Source of the DNA: an uncultured Bacteroidota bacterium | GTDB taxonomy: Bacteria; Bacteroidota; Bacteroidia; Bacteroidales; 4484-276 | Length of the DNA stretch: 5,297 nt | NCBI GenBank assembly: GCA_903930725.1 | Contig: CAIYZW010001086.1 | Coordinates: 1-5,297 of the forward strand | Direction of reading: 5' to 3' | Shown: positions 1 through 5,297 of the stretch, one piece after another | How positions within the stretch are numbered: the stretch's first letter is position 1 | Layout of the letters: the number at the start of each line of letters is the position of its first letter | Position numbers and translations under genes: made by a program | The notes under the pieces: model-generated | The model's database searches: none | Told to the model about the DNA's origin: nothing | The model's input: only the letters and a program-made list of their open reading frames with translations

Positions 1-990
1 CACAGCCACAATATTTGGATTTAGTTCGCCGTCGCGCGGAACGGTTCCATCAAGGCGGCCTTTGATATGCAGGTTTTTCGACAGAATCCCTTTTAATAGT
101 TCTTCGATAAGTGGGGCGCCTTCTTCGAGCAACAAAACTTCCTTACATTCGTCAACCAATTTTTCGATCATGTTGCGGGGAGCGGGGTATTGGGTAATTT
201 TTATTACCGGAAAAGGAATTACGCGGTTGGGATAATTTTCCATCAGATAATTCCAGGCAATGCCACAGGCAATAATGCCAAGCGATTTATCGGCACCATC
301 AAAATACTGGTTATTTCCCGAGTTTTCGGAAGCATCAATAAACAAGGCCTGGCTTTTGAGCAATCCTTTGTATCTTTTTCGGGCAAGTGCTGGTAGCAGG
401 ATAAACTGCTTCAAATCGGAAGGCAGCCTGATTTCGTTTTGAGGTAAAACCTGGCGGCGGGCTACGGCAGCACGCGAATGGGCAAGCCGTGTTGTGATGC
501 GGAATAATACCGGAGTACCCAGTTTTTCGGAAAGCTCAAAACCATAAAACACCATATTATAAGCCTCCTGCTGGTTTGAAGGCTCCAAAGTCGGGATCAT
601 GGCAAACTTGCCATAAAAGCGGCTGTCCTGCTCGTTTTGTGATGAGTGCATCGAAGGGTCATCGGCAGAAACAACAATTAGCCCGCCATTGGCGCCGGTC
701 ATGCCGGCATTTACAAAAGCATCGGCGGCCACGTTGAGGCCAACATGTTTCATGCAAACCATGGCACGTTTGCCAACATACGAAACGCCGAGCGCAGCTT
801 CCATGGCTGTTTTTTCGTTGGCCGACCACGAAGATTTGATTCCTTTTGCGGTGGCTGCTGCCGAATGTTGCACGTACTCGGTAATTTCGGTTGAAGGTGT
901 GCCCGGATAGGCAAAAATGGCCGACAAGCCTGCATCAATAGCTCCCTGAGCAATGGCTTCGTCTCCAAGTAATAATAATTTCTGCTCCAT
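1..990 (-). CDS. iorA: Indolepyruvate:ferredoxin oxidoreductase, alpha subunit (C-terminus beyond left edge)
   Basis: The alpha subunit of the IorAB enzyme oxidatively decarboxylates indolepyruvate and other aryl-pyruvates to aryl-acetyl-CoA, using thiamine diphosphate and passing electrons to ferredoxin in the cytoplasm. It serves aromatic amino-acid fermentation, or synthesis when run in reverse. The visible 330 codons read MEQKLLLLGDEAIAQGAIDA at the start. They include the family's AYPGTPSTEI motif (residues 27-36), SANEKTAMEAALG (56-68), MKHVGLNVAADAF (80-92), IVVSADDPSMHSSQNEQDSR (105-124) and FRITTRLAHSR (163-173). These correspond to the pyruvate-ferredoxin-oxidoreductase-type N-terminal domain and the start of the following domain. 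The C-terminal TPP-binding domain and the ferredoxin-like iron-sulfur tail of the family lie outside the window, as would iorB if it follows. The ATG at 990 is the only plausible start, because an in-frame stop (TAA) lies at 1011-1009 with no other start between. No Shine-Dalgarno sequence is visible. Identification is by recognition of family motifs, without a search. Confidence 0.93.
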   Translation of the reverse strand, partial: MEQKLLLLGDEAIAQGAIDAGLSAIFAYPGTPSTEITEYVQHSAAATAKGIKSSWSANEKTAMEAALGVSYVGKRAMVCMKHVGLNVAADAFVNAGMTGANGGLIVVSADDPSMHSSQNEQDSRFYGKFAMIPTLEPSNQQEAYNMVFYGFELSEKLGTPVLFRITTRLAHSRAAVARRQVLPQNEIRLPSDLKQFILLPALARKRYKGLLKSQALFIDASENSGNNQYFDGADKSLGIIACGIAWNYLMENYPNRVIPFPVIKITQYPAPRNMIEKLVDECKEVLLLEEGAPLIEELLKGILSKNLHIKGRLDGTVPRDGELNPNIVAV

Positions 991-1037
991 GAATTGTTGC
1001 GTATTTTTTTATGATTTTTCTTAAAATCTAAGCAGGG

Positions 1038-1045
1038 CAAAGCTA
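1038..1045 (-). promoter_or_regulatory. Putative -7 promoter element for iorA
   Basis: Read on the minus strand this is TAGCTTTG, an exact match to the Bacteroidetes primary-sigma -7 consensus TAnnTTTG. It would place transcription start near 1031-1034 and give a leader of roughly 40 bases before the iorA ATG. No good -33 TTTG is found 19-21 bases upstream, so the call rests on one element plus position. Confidence 0.4.
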
Positions 1046-1144
1046 AATATTTTATCCTGATGAATTTCTCCTGCTATTAGTTTTTCTCCAATTTTGAGTT
1101 GTTTTAGATAAGCCCCGGATTGAACTTGCTAATTATCAATCTGC

Positions 1145-1162
1145 TTGTTACTAAGATAACAA
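1145..1162. promoter_or_regulatory. Dyad TTGTTA-N6-TAACAA, possible operator
   Basis: This is a perfect 6-base inverted repeat with a 6-base spacer, in the divergent region between iorA and glnA. It lies about 28 bases upstream of the glnA -7 match, about -42 to -59 from the inferred start. That is a typical place for an activator site. The arms are short and AT-rich, so chance occurrence is quite possible. It does not match an operator that I can name. Confidence 0.3.
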
Positions 1163-1190
1163 ATCAATCCAATATTTCGAAAGGAATGTT

Positions 1191-1198
1191 TAAGTTTG
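1191..1198 (+). promoter_or_regulatory. Putative -7 promoter element for glnA
   Basis: TAAGTTTG is an exact match to the Bacteroidetes -7 consensus TAnnTTTG. It would start transcription around 1203-1206, about 25 bases before the preferred glnA ATG. No clear -33 TTTG is present at the usual distance, so dependence on an activator is possible. The TTG at 1196-1198, the first alternative start codon of the glnA frame, falls inside this element, which argues against its use for translation. Confidence 0.45.
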
Positions 1199-1228
1199 CC
1201 GCCCATTTTTAAAAGCAAAAAACGTATT

Positions 1229-2737
1229 ATGGATATGAAGAATAAAATTCTGATGAACCCCAATCCGCTGGTTCAATACCTCAACAAATCACCCGAATTT
1301 TTTACAAAAGAAGATTTGATTCTTTATGCCGAAGATCACAATATCGGAATGATAAATTTTAGATATGCCGGTGAAGACAGCAGGTTAAAAACCCTCAGTT
1401 TTGTAATCAACAGCCGCAAACATCTCGAAGATATTCTTACCATGGGCGAGCGTGTTGACGGATCGAGTTTGTTTTCGCACATCGAGGCCGGATCAAGCGA
1501 CCTTTATGTGGTTCCACGTTACCGCACCGCTTTTGTAAATCCGTTTTCCGAAATCCCGGCACTCGATATCCTTTGTTCTTATTTTAATAAAGATGGCCTC
1601 CCACTCGAAAGTTCGCCCGAATACATCCTGCAAAAGGCGCACAAAGCGCTTCAGGATGAAACCGGCCTTTCGTTTCATGTGATGGGCGAGCTCGAATATT
1701 ACATCATCAGCGAAAAGCAGGAACTTTTTGAAGCCGTTGATCAGCGCGGATACCACGAATCGTCGCCTTTTACCAAATGGGAAGATTTCAGACGCGAAGC
1801 CATGCTTGCCATTGCGCAATCTGGCGGTAATTTAAAATATGGCCATTGTGAGGTTGGAAACTTTACCGTTGGAAATATGGAATATGAGCAGAACGAGCTG
1901 GAGTTTGCTCCGTCGCCGCTCGAAGATGCCGCCGACCAGCTGATGATTGCCAAATGGATTTTGCGCACCCTGGCACTTAAACATAAAGTTACGATAACTT
2001 TTGCGCCAAAAATTACGGTAGGAAAAGCCGGCAGCGGTCTTCACATCCATACCAGGCTGATGAAAGACGGCGAAAACCAGATGGTTGAAAACGGAAAACT
2101 GAGCGATACAGCCAAAAAAGCAATCGCCGGCTACCTCGAACTTGCTCCTTCGCTTACGGCTTTTGGAAACACAATTCCAACTTCCTATTTCAGGCTTGTG
2201 CCGCACCAGGAAGCGCCAACAAATATTTGCTGGGGCGACCGCAACCGCTCGGTTTTGGTAAGGGTTCCGCTGGGATGGACCGGCAATAAAAATATGTACC
2301 TGCACGCCAACCCCAACGAAAAGCCTCATGAAGGAAGTTTTGAAGAACGACAGACTGTCGAGTTTCGCTGTCCGGATGGCTCTGCTGATATTTACCTTTT
2401 GCTGGCCGGCCTTACAGTGGCTGCCCGTCTTGGACTGACCATGGAAAACAGCCTCGAATATGCCCGGAAAACCTATGTTGATGTAAATATTTTTGAAAAG
2501 AAACACGCCGACAAAGCTAAAGAGTTAAGGCAACTGCCTGCCTCGTGCTGGGAATCGGCAGAATATCTGGAACAACAAGCCAAATTTTACACCGATCTTA
2601 ATATTTTCCCGCAAGGCCTTATTGACAGCGTTGTGGTTAAGTTGAAAAAGTTAAACGACAGAACACTTCGGCAGGAAATCGCGAACGATAATAATGCAGT
2701 TATGGAGTTGGTTAAAACCTATTTTAATTGTGGATAA
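1229..2737 (+). CDS. glnA: Glutamine synthetase, type I-like (Bacteroidota subgroup)
   Basis: Cytoplasmic enzyme that makes glutamine from glutamate, ammonia and ATP, the main ammonium-assimilation step. From the ATG at 1229 it has 502 residues, slightly longer than enterobacterial GlnA (about 470). The N-terminal beta-grasp domain runs to about residue 110, and the catalytic domain follows. By eye, against enterobacterial GlnA numbering, key residues are present: D77 in VDGSS (Asp50); E154 and E156 in GELEYY (Glu129, Glu131); E208 in HCE (Glu212); E223 in QNE (Glu220); H272 in GSGLHIH (His269); R322 and E328 in YFRLVPHQEAP (Arg321, Glu327); R340 and R345 in DRNRSVLVR (Arg339, Arg344); and E378 and R380 in VEFR (Glu357, Arg359). 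It therefore looks catalytically competent. Oddities are a Thr (376) where Arg355 is expected, about 7 extra residues between E208 and E223, and NIFE in place of the adenylylation motif NLYD. The frame is open upstream to a TTG at 1196, but that codon overlaps the -7 motif; ATG 1235 is a further alternative. A hairpin follows the stop. It is much too short for GlnN (type III). Confidence 0.93.
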   Translation: MDMKNKILMNPNPLVQYLNKSPEFFTKEDLILYAEDHNIGMINFRYAGEDSRLKTLSFVINSRKHLEDILTMGERVDGSSLFSHIEAGSSDLYVVPRYRTAFVNPFSEIPALDILCSYFNKDGLPLESSPEYILQKAHKALQDETGLSFHVMGELEYYIISEKQELFEAVDQRGYHESSPFTKWEDFRREAMLAIAQSGGNLKYGHCEVGNFTVGNMEYEQNELEFAPSPLEDAADQLMIAKWILRTLALKHKVTITFAPKITVGKAGSGLHIHTRLMKDGENQMVENGKLSDTAKKAIAGYLELAPSLTAFGNTIPTSYFRLVPHQEAPTNICWGDRNRSVLVRVPLGWTGNKNMYLHANPNEKPHEGSFEERQTVEFRCPDGSADIYLLLAGLTVAARLGLTMENSLEYARKTYVDVNIFEKKHADKAKELRQLPASCWESAEYLEQQAKFYTDLNIFPQGLIDSVVVKLKKLNDRTLRQEIANDNNAVMELVKTYFNCG

Positions 2738-2758
2738 AGTATTGATTAACATATTTAT

Positions 2759-2788
2759 AAATACTGACAGAAGTTCCGGTATTTTTTT
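2759..2788 (+). terminator. Probable rho-independent terminator after glnA
   Basis: AAATACTG (2759-2766) pairs with CGGTATTT (2777-2784), giving an 8-pair stem with one T-G wobble and a 10-base loop. The stem runs into a stretch of seven T (2782-2788). It begins 22 bases past the glnA stop. The stem is AT-rich, so it is weaker than a textbook terminator, but position and T-run fit. Confidence 0.55.
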
Positions 2789-2813
2789 AAAATATGAAAT
2801 AAATCAAATCAAT

Positions 2814-2846
2814 TTTGTGCTACCTTAAAATATTCGTTTATTTTTG
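2814..2846 (+). promoter_or_regulatory. Bacteroidetes-type promoter for the sensor gene
   Basis: TTTG (2814-2817) and TATTTTTG (2839-2846) match the -33 (TTTG) and -7 (TAnnTTTG) consensus, separated by 21 bases, close to the usual spacing. Transcription would start near 2852, about 30 bases before the ATG at 2884. Lying after the probable terminator, it implies that the sensor gene is transcribed independently of glnA. The surrounding region is AT-rich, which raises the chance of accidental matches, but this is the only one of the three promoters with both elements. Confidence 0.5.
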
Positions 2847-2883
2847 AGGGTACTAATTTTACGTGTTTCCTGATCATTTCTTC

Positions 2884-5297
2884 ATGAAATCAAGGCACTT
2901 TATTCTTTTAAAATATTTTTCCTTTGGTATTATTTCTCCAGGGGCCATGTTGGCTTTTGTATTGGTTTACGTGGTATTTCCACAGCCTGTTTTTTCGCAG
3001 GATTACCGGTTTAAAAGCTACACCATGGAAAACGGCCTTCAAAATGAGCTGGTAAAGTCCATTACCATTGATTCGATCGGTTTTATCTGGCTCGCCACTG
3101 ATGGCGGCATTATCAGATACAATGGCATCGAGTTTACCGAATGTACCGGCGATCACGAAACAAAATACATCAAATCAGCATTTTGCAGCAACGAAGGCCG
3201 TCTTTTCTTAACCACCGACATGAGTTTTTGCGAAATTGATTATCAGATTTCGAAAACGGAAATAAAAACCATTTTAAAGGGCGACATCCATCTTACCGAC
3301 AGCTTGCTTTATTACCCCAAACAAATGTATGAAGACTTTAACGGGAGCATCTGGTTTTCGGATAATGCGGCTGTTTACCGTTACAGGAACGGATCGTTGA
3401 AAAAATATCCCTTAAGCGCCGATAATTTTGCATCAAGTTATAATCGTTCGTTTTCATTTTTCGAAAATGGTTACGATGGCCTTTACGCTATTTCACAAAC
3501 AGGTAATTTATTCTGGTTTAATACGCAAGGCGATAAACTCGAACAAATTGACCTGAACTTTACGCTAACCAATGTAAGCGCCGTTTTGCCCATCGGGCAC
3601 AATAAAATTCTTATTGGTGCCAACCAACAGGTTTGCGAGTTTACAATTAATGACAGCCACACCGTGCAGGATTTCAGGATTGTAAATCCGGATATTGATG
3701 CATCGGCATTTTTAATGTACCCGGATAGTACCATTTTTGTGGGAAGCTGGTCGAAAGGTCTTTTCACGGTAAAAAACAGTGCGGGCAATTTCGAGTTTTC
3801 AAAAATAAATGACCTCAAAATTAACGGAGGTATTAATCAGATTATCCAGGATGGTCATGATATCCTTCTTGCAACCGATAACGGTCTCATTATCATGCAA
3901 AAGAAAATGTTTCAGCCAACTTTTGATAATCTTACCCATAATTATATTCAGGATTTGGTTTTTGATCACGAAACAAATCAGATCTATTGTAGCGACGGAA
4001 GTACAATTTTCGCAATTAATCAGTTTTCGCTCGAAACAAAGGTGGTTTATAGTTCGCCGGGCAGTTTAATTTTGAGGATTTTGCCGGATAAAAACACCAT
4101 TTGGGTTTCGGATAACCATGCTGTTTTACGACAGCTTAAAGATGGCGCCGTAATAAAAACCATTGATTTGAGCAGCTATGGAAGATCGGTTTATGAGTTG
4201 ACTTTTGATAAATTTGGGAATATCTGGGTTTGTCAGGATGACCTCTCCGGGGTTTTACGAATTTCGACAGACGGAACAATTACAAAATTTGGCGAAGAAT
4301 CGGGGCTTTTGTCCCGGATAAATTTTATAAAAAGCTCCCCGGTTGATTATATTTTTCTGGGAGCCAACGGCAGCGACCACTACCTTTATTATTTTAATAA
4401 CGAGCAGCAAAAGTTTGTAAATCTCAGCAAAACCCTCCCTTTCGAATTAAGCGGTTCGCTTATTATTAATGATATTGATTTTGATCCGGGCGGATTAATG
4501 TGGGTTGCAAGTAATCACGGATTACTCAAAGTACGCGGAAACGACGTTTCGCGGATAGATTTGGAACACCTCACCAACGAAGACATCAAGGCTGTGATGG
4601 TTGACAAAGAAAATAATATCTGGTTTGCATCGAGCAATGGCCTTAGCAAATACGATGGAAAAAACATTGTAACTTTCGATTATCTCGATGGCCTGCCTTC
4701 AAAAACCATCAGTTATCGCTGTATTGCCGGCGACCCCAAAAACAGGATCTGGGTTGGAACCCTTGCCGGAATTTCGTACACTTTTAACAATACCCTTCCT
4801 TTAAATATGCCTAAGCCCGTTTTTCTTTCGATCACCGAAAAAGGGCTGCCGGTGCGAGATTTCAACAAACGCCGTTTTGATAATTTTGCTTATCTTGGTT
4901 TTACCTTCATCAGCCCGATTTATCCCACCGATGGCATTCGCTACAAAATTATGCTTAAAGGCAAGGATACCGAGTGGAGGTATATTTCGGGCAAAAACGA
5001 GCTCATTTACACCGATTTCGAAACCGGCGATTACGAATTGATCATTCATGCCAAGCAGCGCGGAAATTACCTTTGGAGCGAGCCGCTCACCTACAAATTC
5101 GAAGTTTTTACGGTTTGGTACCTGTCGTGGTGGGCATGGTCAACGCTGATTGGTTTAATTGTTTTGTTAGTTTACATTACAGCAAAATGGCGAAGCCGTC
5201 GGTTGGAGCATGAAAAAGGAAAATTAAACGTTCTGGTAAAAGAACGCACCTCGGAATTGGAGCGTAAAACCCGCGAAATTGAAGCAAAAAACGAAGC
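2884..5297 (+). CDS. Double beta-propeller / Y_Y_Y membrane signalling protein (C-terminus beyond right edge)
   Basis: This is a membrane signal-transduction protein of the kind used by Bacteroidota as histidine kinases, including hybrid two-component regulators of polysaccharide utilisation. 804 complete codons are visible with no stop. A signal peptide with a long hydrophobic stretch ends at about VFS/Q (residues 38-39). A periplasmic region follows with about 14 repeats of the two-component-regulator propeller type, consistent with two seven-bladed propellers. The clearest repeats are at 60-81 (GFIWLATDGGIIRYNG), 148-170 (GSIWFSDN), 436-458 (GNIWVCQD), 510-530 (GLMWVASNHGLLK), 549-572 (NNIWFASSNGLSKYDG) and 592-612 (NRIWVGTLAGISY). 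A Y_Y_Y domain covers about 668-742, with YKIMLKGKDTEW and the later GDYELIIHAKQRG. One transmembrane helix lies at about 747-767. A charged coiled-coil segment follows (KERTSELERKTREIEAKNE) and would lead into the output domain. That domain is off the edge, so histidine kinase, SpoIIE-type phosphatase or a DNA-binding output cannot be distinguished; a kinase is the most common. ATG 2884 was chosen because the signal peptide follows directly; a GTG at 2863 is possible, and an in-frame stop lies at 2854. The ligand is unknown. Confidence 0.88.
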   Translation, partial: MKSRHFILLKYFSFGIISPGAMLAFVLVYVVFPQPVFSQDYRFKSYTMENGLQNELVKSITIDSIGFIWLATDGGIIRYNGIEFTECTGDHETKYIKSAFCSNEGRLFLTTDMSFCEIDYQISKTEIKTILKGDIHLTDSLLYYPKQMYEDFNGSIWFSDNAAVYRYRNGSLKKYPLSADNFASSYNRSFSFFENGYDGLYAISQTGNLFWFNTQGDKLEQIDLNFTLTNVSAVLPIGHNKILIGANQQVCEFTINDSHTVQDFRIVNPDIDASAFLMYPDSTIFVGSWSKGLFTVKNSAGNFEFSKINDLKINGGINQIIQDGHDILLATDNGLIIMQKKMFQPTFDNLTHNYIQDLVFDHETNQIYCSDGSTIFAINQFSLETKVVYSSPGSLILRILPDKNTIWVSDNHAVLRQLKDGAVIKTIDLSSYGRSVYELTFDKFGNIWVCQDDLSGVLRISTDGTITKFGEESGLLSRINFIKSSPVDYIFLGANGSDHYLYYFNNEQQKFVNLSKTLPFELSGSLIINDIDFDPGGLMWVASNHGLLKVRGNDVSRIDLEHLTNEDIKAVMVDKENNIWFASSNGLSKYDGKNIVTFDYLDGLPSKTISYRCIAGDPKNRIWVGTLAGISYTFNNTLPLNMPKPVFLSITEKGLPVRDFNKRRFDNFAYLGFTFISPIYPTDGIRYKIMLKGKDTEWRYISGKNELIYTDFETGDYELIIHAKQRGNYLWSEPLTYKFEVFTVWYLSWWAWSTLIGLIVLLVYITAKWRSRRLEHEKGKLNVLVKERTSELERKTREIEAKNE

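Noticed and set aside
190..910. Plus-strand open frames opposite iorA
   Set aside because: They are antisense to the clear iorA reading frame and encode low-complexity sequences without family features.
1186..1212. Short 8-codon frame (ATG to TAA) upstream of glnA preceded by AAGGA
   Set aside because: It spans the probable -7 element, so it would not be transcribed from that promoter. It is too short to support as a leader peptide, and its sequence (MFKFAAHF) has no attenuator-like run.
991..1228. Riboswitch or small RNA in the divergent region
   Set aside because: The inferred leaders are only about 25-40 bases long. I see no strong GC-containing hairpins or conserved riboswitch motifs, and no terminator-like structure.
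1832..2506. Long open frame (224 codons) on the minus strand
   Set aside because: It lies fully inside the well-supported glutamine synthetase gene, and its translation shows no recognisable motif. It is a shadow of coding bias. The same holds for the shorter minus-strand frames at 1493-1819 and 1741-1968.
2787..2916. TTAAAATAT occurs three times (2787, 2825, 2908)
   Set aside because: The spacing is irregular (38 and 83 bases), the third copy is within coding sequence, and the motif is pure A/T in an AT-rich stretch, so chance is the simplest explanation.
3483..5213. Several 79-111 codon frames within the sensor gene
   Set aside because: All overlap the continuous 804-codon sensor frame, which carries recognisable domains throughout. 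None has an independent start context.

Overview
The window suggests a member of the Bacteroidota, probably from an anaerobic or environmental Bacteroidales-like lineage. Three observations support this. Start codons lack clear Shine-Dalgarno sequences. All three upstream regions carry exact matches to the Bacteroidetes -7 promoter element TAnnTTTG. The last gene encodes a double-propeller plus Y_Y_Y sensor, an architecture very common in this phylum. This assignment is by eye and has not been tested by a database search.

Layout. Positions 1-990 (minus strand) hold the N-terminal 330 codons of an indolepyruvate:ferredoxin oxidoreductase alpha subunit (iorA), cut by the left edge. Positions 991-1228 are a divergent intergenic region with a -7 match for each direction and a small dyad (TTGTTA-N6-TAACAA) upstream of the plus-strand promoter. 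Positions 1229-2737 (plus) hold a complete type I-like glutamine synthetase. Positions 2738-2883 hold an AT-rich hairpin with a T-run (probable terminator) followed by a two-part Bacteroidetes-type promoter. Positions 2884-5297 (plus) hold the periplasmic sensor, membrane segment and start of the cytoplasmic part of a large signalling protein, cut by the right edge. Both edge genes are open to the window boundary without a stop.

How the genes relate. IorA and glutamine synthetase both belong to amino-acid and nitrogen metabolism: aryl-pyruvates come from transamination of aromatic amino acids, which yields glutamate, the substrate of glutamine synthetase. They are divergently transcribed and could share control, but that is inference. 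The sensor has its own promoter behind a terminator, so it is probably a separate transcription unit. No SusC/SusD or carbohydrate-enzyme genes are visible here to indicate its ligand.

I found no mobile element, CRISPR array, RNA gene or clearly new system. The points most worth a second look are the divergence of the glutamine synthetase from enterobacterial GlnA (Phe at the adenylylation position, an insertion between two metal ligands, loss of one active-site Arg) and the unknown output domain of the sensor.
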